This document shows, piece after piece, positions 1 to 8,986 of a stretch of 64,000 bases of DNA. Location: assembly GCF_029784135.1 (NCBI RefSeq), contig NC_073744.1, forward strand, positions 71,660,593-71,724,592, given 5' to 3'. Position 1 is the stretch's first letter. Each line of letters opens with the position of its first letter. The notes under the pieces are model-generated. The model saw nothing but the letters and a program-made list of their open reading frames with translations. It was not told where the DNA came from and searched no databases. The position numbers were made by a program, and so were the translations under genes. Origin of the DNA: Toxorhynchites rutilus septentrionalis. Lineage: Eukaryota; Arthropoda; Insecta; Diptera; Culicidae.

Positions 1-48
1 GTCCTACGTCACCCTAGCGGTTATACCATAGATATAACCCACTTCCTG
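1..48 (-). mobile_element. Terminal fragment of a family III element
   Basis: The first 48 bases match the end of the family III elements at 45558 and 32343: TCCTACGTCA, a GCGGTTATACC-like block, then CCCACTTCCTG. It is followed by a T run (49-53), where an H2A-bearing family I element resumes. The rest of the family III copy lies left of the window. The fragment shows that a family III element inserted into an internal T run of the family I element. Confidence 0.75.
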
Positions 49-827
49 TTTTTCTTCTGCTACCTGCTGCCGTTTTGCGATTGCGTTTGCGTCTGCCTGT
101 TGTTGTCTTGATGCCCACCGAACCAAAGCGCAAGCAGTTTTGCCAGCCAACTCGATCACATCGGCAGCCGAAACTCTATAACGGCGGCTAGGTGGACTGG
201 TGCACTGGTAATAACGCGCACGGCCTAGCTACCCTTGCGGAGCAATTGGCGAATACACCTACGGGAAACTGCAGTCCATCACGGTTCGAGCGGGATTTTG
301 TCTTTCCCTTCACTTTTCCTCCTTTGCCATGTCCAGACATGGCTGCTTGTGTTAGTTTGTTGATGTGATGTGATGCGAAACGATGTGGTGTACGGTTTGG
401 ATGAGAATGATCGTCTGGCTCGCTCGAGAATTACGCATGTGTGAGACTGCGACCAATGTTTCGTTCATTTTTTTCTTTTTCCTTTCCAATCGTGCTTCAT
501 TGTATTTCGCTGCTGCTGTGGTTGCCCGTTTTGGTCGGTACGATTTGAGGAGCACAAAATGGACCAATAAAAAATGGGCACATAGTGCATTTGGACAATG
601 CTTGTTATTTCACAATTATTCAATTGTTTATCTCAAGAAAAATGAAATTTTATTCGTTATAATAGATGCGTAGATATATTTCCTATCAATTGATGCAAAC
701 ACCTTTGCGATCTATTGACAAATGCTCGAGTTATAAGCGTTCCAAATCTTGCATTTTTTCCTACTTGTTTAGTGCCTAGATTTTCATTTCACACCCTATA
801 TCTTCCGGTTAGACGTAGTCCTACGTC
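49..827 (-). mobile_element. Family I histone-carrying transposon, partial copy
   Basis: Minus-strand copy of the H2A-bearing element. Its terminus is GACGTAGTCCTACGTC at 812-827, followed by AAAA. Reading inward on the minus strand come the TAACCGG block, the H2A-1 promoter with its CCAAT motif, and the H2A-1 pseudogene. The other half of the element is missing because a family III element broke it at the T run at 49-53. No transposase is present, so the element is non-autonomous. Confidence 0.8.
133..340 (-). pseudogene. Histone H2A pseudogene (type 1) inside family I element
   Basis: Minus-strand reading from the ATG at 340 gives [20 protein letters not shown] and then LQFPVG, the N-terminal tail and start of the histone fold of canonical H2A. 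A frameshift follows. Homology resumes in other frames with RQLLRKG, LAAVIEF and VIELAGK, blocks that occur in this order in H2A. Stop codons and frame changes rule out a functional histone. The gene is intronless, as replication-dependent histone genes are. It was carried here inside a transposon, with the same promoter as in five other copies in the window. Confidence 0.85.
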
Positions 828-831
828 AAAA

Positions 832-2037
832 TAAGGGGTTGTATCTAGGACACGACCGCATATTTTAGACGTAAAACTACGCATCTATATTATGCAATCC
901 ACTTGTTTACCACTTCTAATATTATTTTAGAATGCATCGAAAATTTTGTAATAGATTATGTTCTTCGTTACAAATAAATTTAATGAACTTCCTTTTACGT
1001 TTGATATGATGCCTAGGACTACCAAAATATGCACGGAAGAATTGTCAAACGATCATTGTAATTTACATTTCCCTCTGAAATTATTGCACATCTCGTGTTT
1101 ACGTAGTTCTCGAACCGCAAAAGTTCATTCACCTCTAGTAACTGAAATGACGATTTTCCCAGGCTTCTCAGTTTAAAAGTACGTTTTAGGGAAACATATT
1201 TCGGTCTGCACAACGAAAAGCAAGTACAAAAGTACTCAACACCAAAAAATACCCCTGACTTGCATGTTTAGTAGAACCCCGATTATCCGCGAAATAGTCG
1301 GGTTAGCTCCCCGCGGATTACGAAAATCGCGGATAACGCAATAAAAGGCTACAAATAAGGAGCAAACACAAAAAAAGGTATTTAAGCATGAAAACTATGT
1401 TTCATCAATACAGAAATAATTAAACTATCCATCAGTAATCAGATAATGCAAAGACATGACCGAAACAAAAGAACAAGACCCTACCGCTCACTGGCAAATT
1501 ACGGGAAGTTCTACAGAATTACAAATGAACTCGCCTTCGCGGATAAACCGCACCGCGGAACATCCGCTCGCGGATAATCGAGGTTTAACTGTATCTGCAA
1601 AACGGATTCCCCCAGGCAAACGCTTGACATTTTACAGTTATTCAATTGTTCATTTCATGAAAAATAACATGTTATTAATTGTGATAGACGCGTAGAAATA
1701 TTTCCTATCAATCGATGCAAACATCTTTCCGATCTGTTAAGAAATGTTCGAGTTATAAGCATGCGAAATACGGGTAGGGTTAGCACACAAATCGACAGAA
1801 CAAATGTGTGGGAAAAAATGAAGTTCTTCCAGTTTTCATTAATTTAAACCGTTTAGAGATTAGCGAATTGTAATGTATGGCATATCAAACAAATCTTAGA
1901 GATTTTCCGATTCGATTGGTATGTAAATCATGAGAATTCGTTCACAGTGAAAATGGTTATTAACGTTAACTTTATTTCATTAAAACGTGACCTGTTTTCT
2001 GATTTGGCACCCTTCCTGAAAGACGTAGTTCTACGTC
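832..2037 (-). mobile_element. Family II TTTT/AAAA element
   Basis: One end is GACGTAGTTCTACGTC at 2022-2037, followed by AAAA, with the conserved inner block GGCACCCTTCCTGAA. The other end is GGGGTTGTATCTAGGACACG near 835, with a GACGTA motif about 30 bp inside it. The same two ends occur at 55118/58954, and the right end alone at 22147 and 24760. No coding capacity is seen. The interior shares blocks with family I' (for example the region after 1086) and is interrupted by a pogo-like MITE. Confidence 0.7.
1271..1591. mobile_element. pogo/Tigger-like MITE
   Basis: Inverted ends GTAGAACCCCGATTATCCGC and, reversed, CAGTTAAACCTCGATTATCC resemble pogo/Tigger termini. The element is flanked by TA on both sides (1269-1270 and 1592-1593), the Tc1/mariner target duplication. 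Removing it restores the continuity seen in the related family II sequence near 21392 (CTTGCATGTAT followed by the GCGGAT block). A truncated relative lies at 55556-55605. Confidence 0.75.
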
Positions 2038-2041
2038 AAAA

Positions 2042-2446
2042 TGTAAATCCAAAATGGTCACCACTACAAAATGGCGGATTACAAATTTTCTCATAACCAC
2101 ATCAAGATGGGTATCAAATGAAAGAACTTGACTAGAAGAATACAGTTATACATGAGAAATGCAAATCCAAAATGGCCGCCACAACAAAATATATATTTAT
2201 TTTCAAAATCCAATCAATTTGGGTATCAAATGAAAGGACTTGACTAGTAGAACACAGTTATTCATGAGGAATGCAAATCCAAAATGGCCGCCATCACCAA
2301 AGGGCGGATTACATATTTTCCCAAAACCCCATCAATATGGGTATCAAATGAAAGGGATTGACTAATAGATCACAGCTATTGATGAAAAATTCACATCCAA
2401 AATGGCTGCTGTAACAAAAAAGCCAATTACTTTTTTAAACGGTTTA
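2042..2446. repeat. Tandem repeat, about 116-bp unit, 3.5 copies
   Basis: The unit begins near AAATCCAAAATGGCCGCC (about 2042, 2160, 2275 and 2392) and ends in GACTAGTAGAACACAGTTAT followed by a CATGAG block. Spacing is 114-118 bp. Diverged single units of the same repeat occur at 28390-28575 and, weakly, 14400-14560, so it is dispersed. It sits between the AAAA of family II and the TTTT of family I. No coding potential. Confidence 0.8.
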
Positions 2447-2937
2447 TTTTTTGACGTAGGACTACGTCTAACCGGGTGAAATGGAAATCTAGGCACTGAA
2501 CAAGTAGGAAAAAATGCAAGATTTGAAACGCTTATAACTCGAGCATTTCTCAATAGATCGCAAAGGTTTTTGCATCAATTGATAGGAAATATATCTACGC
2601 ATCTATCATAACGAATAACATTTCATTTTTCTTGAGATAAATAATTGAATAATTGTGAAATATCAAGCATTGTCAAAATGCACTATGTGCCCATTTTTTA
2701 TTGGTCCATTTTGTGCTCCTCAAATCGTACCGACCAAAACGGGCAATCAGAGCAGCAGCGAAATACAATGAAGCACGATTGGAAAGGAAAAAGAAAAAAA
2801 TGAACGAAACATTGGTCGCAGTCTCACACATGCGTAATTCTCGAGCGAGCCAGACGATCATTCTCATCCAAACCGTACACCACATCGTTTCGCATCACAT
2901 CACATCAACAAACTAACACAAGCAGCCATGTCTGGAC

Positions 2938-3134
2938 ATGGCAAAGGAGGAAAAGTGAAGGGAAAGACAAAATCCCGCTCGAACCGTGATGGACTGCAGT
3001 TTCCCGTAGGTGTATTCGCCAATTGCTCCGCAAGGGTAGCTAGGCCGTGCGCGTTATTACCAGTGCACCAGTCCACCTAGCCGCCGTTATAGAGTTTCGG
3101 CTGCCGATGTGATCGAGTTGGCTGGCAAAACTGC
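2938..3134 (+). pseudogene. Histone H2A pseudogene (type 1)
   Basis: The ATG at 2938 opens [20 protein letters not shown], then LQFPVG, as in canonical H2A. A 1-nt loss after GTAGGT shifts the frame, and H2A-like blocks RQLLRKG, LAAVIEF and VIELAGK follow in other frames. An in-frame stop occurs around 3079. Upstream lie the CCAAT-containing promoter segment and an ACATCAACAAAC leader also found in the other copies. It is nearly identical to the pseudogene at 133-340. Confidence 0.85.
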
Positions 3135-3544
3135 TTGCGCTTTGGTTCGGTGGGCATCAAGACAACAACAGGCAGACGCAAACGCAATCGCAAAACGGCA
3201 GCAGGTAGCAGAAGAAAAAAGTTTGTTCTTCATACAAACTGCTTTGGTGGCAAATCCAGAACAAGGCGGCATCGAGAGCGTTCGAAATATTTTGACGTAG
3301 GACTACGTCTAACCGGAAGATATAGGGGGTGAAATGGAAATCTAGGCACTGAACAAGTAGGAAAAAATGCAAGATTTGGAACGCTTATAATTCGAGCATT
3401 TCTCAATAGATCGCAAATGTTTTTGCATCAATTGATAGGAAATATATCTACGCATCTATCATAACGAATAACATTTCATTTTTCTTGAGATAAATAATTG
3501 AATAATTGTGAAAATATCAAGCATTGTCAAAATGCACTATGTGC

Positions 3545-3812
3545 CCATTTTTGATTGGTCCATTTTGTGCTCCTCAAATCGTACCGACCAAAACGGGCAA
3601 CCAGAGCAGCAGCGAAATAGAATGAAGCACGATTGGAAAGGAAAAAGAAAAAAATGAACGAAACATTGGTCGCAGTCTCACACATGCGTAATTCTCGAGC
3701 CAGCCACTCAGCTTAAAAATCCCCGCTCCGCTGCCGTAACGATCATTCTCATTCAAACCGTACATCACATCGGTTCGCATCACAACACATCAACAAACCA
3801 ACCCAAGCAGCC
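3545..3812 (+). promoter_or_regulatory. Captured H2A-1 upstream region
   Basis: The segment before the H2A-1 ATG holds an inverted CCAAT motif (ATTGG at 3554-3558), a GCACAAAATGGACC-type block, an AT-rich TTAAAAAT motif about 100 bp before the ATG (near 3713), and a CA-rich leader. CCAAT plus TATA-like layout is usual for histone genes. The block is repeated in each family I copy (for example 32612-32877 and the minus strand at 50755-51020). Present activity is unknown. Confidence 0.5.
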
Positions 3813-4035
3813 ATGTCTGGACATGGTAAAGGAGGAAAAGTGAAGGGAAAGGCAAAATCCCGCTCGAACCGTGTTGATCTGGAGATCCCCGCAAGGGTAG
3901 CTAGGCCGAGTGCGTTAGTACCAGTGCAGCAGTCCACCTAGCCGGCATTATATAGTTTCGGCCGCCGAAGTGATCGAGTTTGCTGGCAAAGCTGCTCGCG
4001 ACGATAAGAAAACCCGCATTCGGAACAGAACACAT
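3813..4035 (+). pseudogene. Histone H2A pseudogene (type 1), longest version
   Basis: Starts [20 protein letters not shown] at 3813. The sequence between LQFPVG and the leucine-rich first helix is deleted, and it resumes with RKG and later VIEFAGKAARDDKKTRIRNR (3970-4031), which aligns with the H2A segment normally reading VLELAGNAARDNKKTRI. Homology therefore reaches further toward the C-terminus than in the copies at 133 and 2938. Stops and frame changes are present. A histone-type 3' hairpin follows 220 bp downstream. Confidence 0.85.
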
Positions 4036-4255
4036 TCGGTTCGGTGGACATCAAGACAACAGGCAGTTGCAGCGAGTGGCGAGTGGCAAACGCAATCGCA
4101 AAACGGCATCAGGTAGCAGAAGAAAAAAGTTTGTTCTTTATACAAACTGCTTTGGTGGCAAATCCAGAACAAGGCGGCATCGAGGGCGTTCGAAATGGTT
4201 TTTTTCAAAACCACGAGTACTAAGTTTTCTAAATTGGAACCATTCCATAAAACAA

Positions 4256-4271
4256 GGCGCTTTTCACGGCC
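4256..4271 (+). promoter_or_regulatory. Histone mRNA 3' stem-loop, degenerate
   Basis: GGCGCTTTTCACGGCC, preceded by AACAA and followed by ATTAAAC. It matches the animal histone 3' processing hairpin (GGYYCTTTTCAGRRCC) with two or three changes. The copy at 33328 reads GGCGCTTTTCAGGGCC, closer to consensus. It lies downstream of the H2A-1 pseudogene in the sense direction, as expected for that gene's 3' end. Confidence 0.7.
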
Positions 4272-4789
4272 ATTAAACTTTCCAAAAAAGAGTTTAAGAA
4301 ATACAGTTCAATGCTTTCTAAAACATTATCCAAAATAATAATAAAACACAAATTGATTTTTTCATAATTTGTTTGCCAGGATATGATGAGTATGTGAATT
4401 TGGCAGTTGTTCTGAGCTTATTGATTTTCACCAATTCTAAATTGCAACTAGATTGAAAGTACAGTAATTTACACTTATCTCGACATTTAGCTAATTGGAC
4501 GGACTAAATATGTCGTATATTTAGTTGGAAATTTTTGTAAACATAGAGTTCGGGGTCCAAATTATGACCCCACATTGAAAGTTGACACTGTACCACTTGT
4601 CATCGCAAATGTTCAATTACAGGTTAAAATTACCTCCAATCCGATACTGAGTGGTGGTAATGCGACGTGCCATTGAATGTAATTTACTGTAAAATATGTC
4701 ACATACTGGATGGGAAGGACCCTTTTTAGTCTGCATGTGAATCCAACGAGCGAACAAATCGTAATGAATGTATTTTTTTTTGCCATCGC

Positions 4790-4966
4790 TCCATTTTAAC
4801 GCTCATTCGTTCGTCTCGTTGGACTCGCCCCTCTGGCTGAGTCTGCCGATTTGTCTCTATCCTGTGAGTGTGTACCGCTAGAGTATAAAACACGCGGACC
4901 CCAAAAAAATATTTTATTTTCTTTCAAACCGTAAACCCGTGTGGTTGTACGGCATCGGCATCGTGG
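4790..4966. promoter_or_regulatory. Captured divergent H2B/H2A promoter
   Basis: Between the H2B-side remnant (minus direction, around 4720-4790) and the H2A-2 pseudogene lies about 170 bp with TATAAAA at 4884-4890, about 75 bp before the H2A-2 coding similarity, then a leader containing AACCGTAAACCCG. Insect H2A and H2B genes are commonly transcribed divergently from one intergenic region. The copy at 57161-57408 still has coding remnants on both sides, which supports this reading. Confidence 0.65.
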
Positions 4967-5260
4967 ACGTAACAAAGGAGGACAAGTTAAGGGAAAGGCA
5001 AAGTCTCACTCGAACCGTGCAGGTCTCCAGTTCCCTGTTGGTCGCATTCACTGATTGCTCCGCAAGGATAACTAGGCCGAACGGATTGATGCCGGAGCAC
5101 CAATATACCTAACAGCGATTATAGAGTTTCGGCCGTCGGAGTGCTCGAGTTGGCTTGCAAAACTGCTCACGACAATCAGAAAACCCGCATCAAGAACAGA
5201 GCAGCTTCGGTTCGGCGCTCATCAAGGCAACAATTAGTTTCAGTGAGTGGCAAAGTGCTT
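4960..5260 (+). pseudogene. Histone H2A pseudogene (type 2)
   Basis: In one frame: [18 protein letters not shown], then [11 protein letters not shown], a stop, LLRKDN, a stop, AERIDAGAPIYLTAIIEF; then, after a 1-nt shift, VLELACKTAHDNQKTR. This is nearly a whole H2A core. The start codon is lost: the expected ATGTCTGGA reads ATCGTGGA. Two in-frame stops replace an Arg and a Tyr codon. Compared with type 1 it derives from a different H2A gene copy, one paired with H2B. Confidence 0.88.
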
Positions 5261-5430
5261 CTCCGGCACGTCGCATTAAATGTAATTTACTGAACAACAT
5301 GTCACAAGCTGGATGGGAAGAAATTTTCCAACTGTGAAAGCTGTGGCGAGTGGCAAACGCAATAGCTAAACAGGAAGGTTTAACCGAACAAGATGGGAAT
5401 ATCGAGTGATAACAAAAACACAACACCAAA

Positions 5431-5446
5431 GGTTCTTTTCAGAACC
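5431..5446 (+). promoter_or_regulatory. Histone mRNA 3' stem-loop, consensus
   Basis: GGTTCTTTTCAGAACC is a perfect match to the metazoan histone 3' hairpin: a 6-bp stem with a TTTC loop, preceded by CCAAA and followed by ATCAAC. It lies 3' of the H2A-2 pseudogene. Identical copies occur at 33919-33934 and, reversed, 48961-48976; a one-base variant is at 7009-7024. Confidence 0.88.
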
Positions 5447-6284
5447 ATCAACATATTCATAAAGAGTAAACAGTAAACTAATCCATTTTTCAGGTAGATA
5501 GGTAGGTATTCACGTAGGAGAAGAAAATAAAACAATATATTTAAAATATATATTTAACAAAAGCTGTCCCCTTTGTATAGTCCTACGTCACTCCGGTTAT
5601 GTCCCCGACATTACCCATCCGTCTTTTTTTTTTCAAAACCACGAGTACTAAGTTTTCTAAATTGGAACCATTCCATAAAACACGGCGCTTATCAGGGTCA
5701 TTAAACCTTTCAAAAAAGAGTTTACGAAATACAGTTCAATGCTTTCTAAAACAATATCCAAAATAATAATAAAACACAAATTGATTTTTTCATAATTTGT
5801 TTTCCAGGATATGATGAGTATGTGAATTTGGCAGTTGTTCTGAGCTTATTGATAGTTGGGGACTTTCCTGATTATTCAATTTTCACCAATTCTTAAATTG
5901 TTTCCAGATTGAAGTACAGTAATTTACAATTAGTTCGACATTTAGCTAATTGGACGGACATGTAATGCGACTTATTTAGTTGGCATTTTGTAAACATAGA
6001 GTTCCAAATTATGACCCCACATTGAATGTCGACACTGTACCACTGTCATCGCAAATGTTCAATTACAGGTTAAAATCGCCTCCAATGCGACACTGAGTGG
6101 CGCTTCGGCACGTCGCATTGAATGTAATTTACTGTACAACATGTCACAAAGCTGGATGGGAAGAAATTTTCCAACTGTGAAAGCGAGTGGCAACAAATCG
6201 CTAAACAGGAAGCTTTAGCCGAACAAGATGGGAATATCGAGTGATAACAAAACAATAAACTCTTTAGATTGAAGATAATTTTGT

Positions 6285-6300
6285 GATCCTGAAAAGGACC
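6285..6300 (-). promoter_or_regulatory. H2B-side histone 3' stem-loop
   Basis: Read on the minus strand this is GGTCCTTTTCAGGATC, one stem mismatch from consensus. It sits on the far side of the divergent promoter, in the orientation expected for an H2B transcript leaving the H2A/H2B intergenic region. In this copy the H2B coding part between promoter and hairpin is deleted; it partly survives at 57409-57527. Confidence 0.75.
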
Positions 6301-6461
6301 CATTTTAGCCTGCATGTGAATCCAACGAGCGAACAAATCGTAATGAATGTATTTTTTTGCCATCGCTCCCTTTTAACGCTCATTCGTTCGTTCTCGTTGG
6401 ACTCGCCCCTTTGGCTGAGTCTGCCGATTTGTCTCTATCCTGTGAGTGTGTACCGCTAGAG

Positions 6462-6800
6462 TATAAAACACGCGGACCACAAAAAAATATCTTATTTTCT
6501 TTCAAACCGTAAACCCGTGTGGTTGTACGGCATCGGCATCGTGGACGTAACAAAGGAGGACAAGTTAAGGGAAAGGCAAAGTTCCACTCGAAACGTGCAG
6601 GTGTGCAGTTCCCTGTTGGTCGCATTCACTGATTGCTCCGCAAGGGTAACTAGACCGAATGTATTGGTGCCGGAGCACCAGTATACCTAACAGCGATCAT
6701 AGAGTTTCGGCCTTCGGAGTGCTCGAGTTGGCTTGCAAAGCTGCTCACGACAATCAGAAAACCCGCATCAAGAACAGAGCAGCTTCGGTTCGGCGCTCAT
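6462..6800 (+). pseudogene. Histone H2A pseudogene (type 2) with TATA promoter
   Basis: TATAAAA at 6462-6468 precedes coding similarity from about 6540: [21 protein letters not shown], stop, LLRKGN, stop, and then GVLELACKAAHDNQKTR (to 6775). It is about 97% identical to 4960-5260 but with its own changes, so the two have evolved separately. The start codon is again lost and in-frame stops sit at the same two positions, so those lesions predate the split of the copies. Confidence 0.87.
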
Positions 6801-7008
6801 CAAGGCAACAATTAGTTTCAGTGAGTGGCAAAGTGTTTCTCCGGCACGTCGCATTAAATGTAATTTACTGAACAACATGTCACTAGCTGGATGGGAAGAA
6901 ATTTTCCAACTGTGAAAGCTGTGGCGAGTGGCAAACGCAATAGCTAAACAGGAAGGTTTAACCGAAAAAGATGGGAATATCGAGTGATAACAAAAACACA
7001 ACACCAAA

Positions 7009-7024
7009 GGTTCTATTCAGAACC
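7009..7024 (+). promoter_or_regulatory. Histone mRNA 3' stem-loop, one loop change
   Basis: GGTTCTATTCAGAACC: the stem is intact, and one loop base differs from the consensus TTTC loop (TATTC here). Located downstream of the H2A-2 pseudogene at the same distance as the perfect copy at 5431. Confidence 0.8.
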
Positions 7025-7409
7025 ATCAACATATTCATAAAGAGTAAACAGTAAACTATTCCATTTTTCAGGTAGATAGGTAGGTATTCACGTAGGAGAA
7101 GAAAATAAAACAATATATATAAAATATATATTTAACAAAAGCTGTCCCCTTTGTATAGTCCTACGTCACTCCGGTTATGTCCCCGACATTACCCACCCGT
7201 CTTTTTATTTTTATAGAGGTGAGGAACGCTCTACCAGCCTTACCTGGGAAGGGTTAACCCAGACGTCGAGTGGGGATCGCACCCACAAAAACCAAGCCCT
7301 CTACTCGTTGTCTTATTCCCCCTGGGACCACATCTAGGCGACTACTTCAGGGGGCGGCTGTGCTCATGCACTTCTCGAGTTTTCAACGCTTTTCAACGTT
7401 TCAACGCTC

Positions 7410-7756
7410 TTCCCAAAGGAGCGCCGATTAGGCTGTGCCCTCCAACATAACGCGCACTCCGTCACAGCTACTCTCGTGGGGTATACACCAGTTTGAAGAC
7501 GCCCTCCTTGACACTCACTCCTTCGCAGTTATCCAATCAGTAACCGTTTACCTATCGAGTCATGCATCGATTAGGAAGCGCCATCCAACTTGACGCGCGC
7601 CCCGTCACAGTCACCCTCGCAGGATTTCTCTTCCCAGCGGAGAGCCGATTAGGTGGTGCCCTCCAACATAACGCGCACCCCGTCACAGCTACTCTCGTGG
7701 GGTACCATCCGTTGCAACAGCCGTCGCCGTTGTTCACCTTTCACCGTCAGGCGTTG
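7410..7756 (-). repeat. 3' UTR direct repeats of the R1-like element
   Basis: Three imperfect units, at about 7410-7485, 7560-7625 and 7628-7705. Each contains a GATTAGG block, CCATCCAAC or CCCTCCAAC followed by GACGCGC or ACGCGC, then CCGTCACAG and a CTCTCGTGGGGTA-like block. They lie directly after the ORF2 stop in the direction of transcription. 3' UTR repeats occur in several R1-type elements; a role is not known from this sequence. Confidence 0.7.
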
Positions 7757-8986
7757 TCAGCATTGGTCAGTCCTCCACCTTCGCTGCAGCTCCGACATGA
7801 TTTGTGTGATTGCACTGCTCACGGCATTCCAGATTCTCTCGTCGCGACACATCTCCTCCACAATATTCCCGACATGAAGTGCGGGCAGTCCCTCGCGCCT
7901 TTCGGTGAACGTAGGACAGACAAAAACGACGTGCTCCGGTGTTTCCTCCATATCTCCACACTCCGGACAGAGAGGTGAAATTGCGTGCCCGAACCGATGT
8001 AGATATTGCCTGAAACAGCCATGTCCAGACAGAAACTGCGTCAAGTAGAAGTTAACCTCACCGTGCTTCCTGTTCAACCAGGTCGATAGTACCGGTATCA
8101 GCCTGTACGTCCATCTACCGTTTTCTGCCGTATTCCATTCCTGCTGCCATTTGTCCAACGACTCCGCTCTCATCAATTTTCGGATACCTCTGGGTTCCCG
8201 CCGCTTGTAGCACTCGCTGTCTTCCACCAGAGTGATGCAGATGGGAATCATACTGGCGATTACACACACAGCTTCTGTCAAAATGGTCCTGTAAGCACTT
8301 ACGACTCGCATGGCCATGCGTCGGAATGTGCTGTTCAGCTTCCTCCGATTTCGGTGGGTTTCCTGAGCCGCCAACCAGGCCGGGCCACCATACCTCAGTA
8401 TCGACGAAGACACGCTTGCCAATAGGCGCCTCTTGCTGCTGCTTGCACCAAAGCTATTTGGCATGATTCTCCCCACCGCGTTGATGGCCTTTGCCGCCTT
8501 CCCGCATGTATAATCGACGTGCTGATTGAAGTTTAGCCGATCGTCGATCATAACTCCGAGGTATTTCACTGCCCGCCTCGAAGCAATGGTATGTCTTCCG
8601 ACCGAGACTTCTGCCCGCAGCACTGCTTTGCGATTGCTCACTAACACTACCTCGGTTTTGTGATGTGCCATCTGGAGTTTTACCCTGTCCATCCAGCTAC
8701 CGATCGTGTCTACTGCCTCCGTCGCCAACATTTCCACTTCCTGGAGCGTCTCGCCGATTACCGTTGTTACGATGTCGTCCGCGAAGCCCACGATCTCCAC
8801 ACCTTTGGGTAGCTTCAGCTTTAGAACACCGTCGTACATCGTGTTCCAAAGCGTAGGACCTAGGATGGAGCCTTGTGGAACTCCCGCCGAGATATTCTGC
8901 CGTATCTGTCCCCTGTCTGTGTTGTTTAACAGGATTCGATTCTGGAAATAACTCCTCAGTATCCTGTACAGGTAGCCAGGGACCTT
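7757..8986 (-). pseudogene. R1-like ORF2, C-terminal half (RT palm to Cys/His motif)
   Basis: A long open frame continues from the point where the solo LTR interrupts reverse transcriptase (LYRILRSYFQNR, then GVPQGSILGPTLWN). It contains the catalytic GFADDIV box at about 8775 and ends in a CPECG-x8-HVVFVCP zinc-type motif typical of the R1 clade, with the stop at 7757. The ORF from 8839 is only the part after the first internal Met. The frame is open throughout, so this half is better preserved than the rest. The product would copy element RNA at a nicked target. It is severed from its endonuclease by the LTR. Confidence 0.85.

Larger units (their letters stand above)
3294..5623 (+). mobile_element. 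Family I histone-carrying transposon, nested complete copy
   Basis: A complete copy from GACGTAGGACTACGTC (3294-3309) to CCCACCCGTC-type end (5623), flanked by TTTT at 3290-3293 and a T run from 5624. It is inserted in the internal T run of the copy spanning 2453-7201. Order in the sense direction: H2A-1 promoter, H2A-1 pseudogene, histone 3' hairpin (4256-4271), about 450 bp of AT-rich spacer, eroded H2B 3' hairpin and promoter, TATA box (4884), H2A-2 pseudogene, intact histone hairpin (5431-5446), then the right terminus. No transposase. Confidence 0.85.
2453..7201 (+). mobile_element. Family I histone-carrying transposon, split by a nested copy
   Basis: The left end is GACGTAGGACTACGTC at 2453-2468 and the right end ACATTACCCACCCGTC finishes at 7201. 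The two halves, 2453-3293 and 5624-7201, are one element of about 2.4 kb: the left half stops in the run after TTCGAAAT and the right half resumes with the T run and CAAAACCACGAG, exactly as in uninterrupted copies at 33265 and 50350. The 2330 bp between them is a second copy of the same family. T runs flank both ends. Contents: H2A type 1 on the left, H2B 3' hairpin, TATA promoter and H2A type 2 on the right. Confidence 0.85.

Noticed and set aside
383..673. Open frame of 96 codons, with similar frames at 2673-2885, 50784-51041 and 58475-58711
   Set aside because: They recur only because the family I promoter segment is repeated. The frames differ in length, run on either strand and shift between copies, and they overlap the upstream region of the H2A pseudogene. 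No sign of protein-level conservation.
4200..7201. Simple tandem duplication of a 1.4-kb unit
   Set aside because: The junctions coincide with a complete element end and an internal T run, so nesting of one element in another explains the pattern better.
7562..7978. Plus-strand open frame of 138 codons
   Set aside because: It is antisense to the 3' UTR and ORF2 end of the R1-like element and has no recognisable domain.
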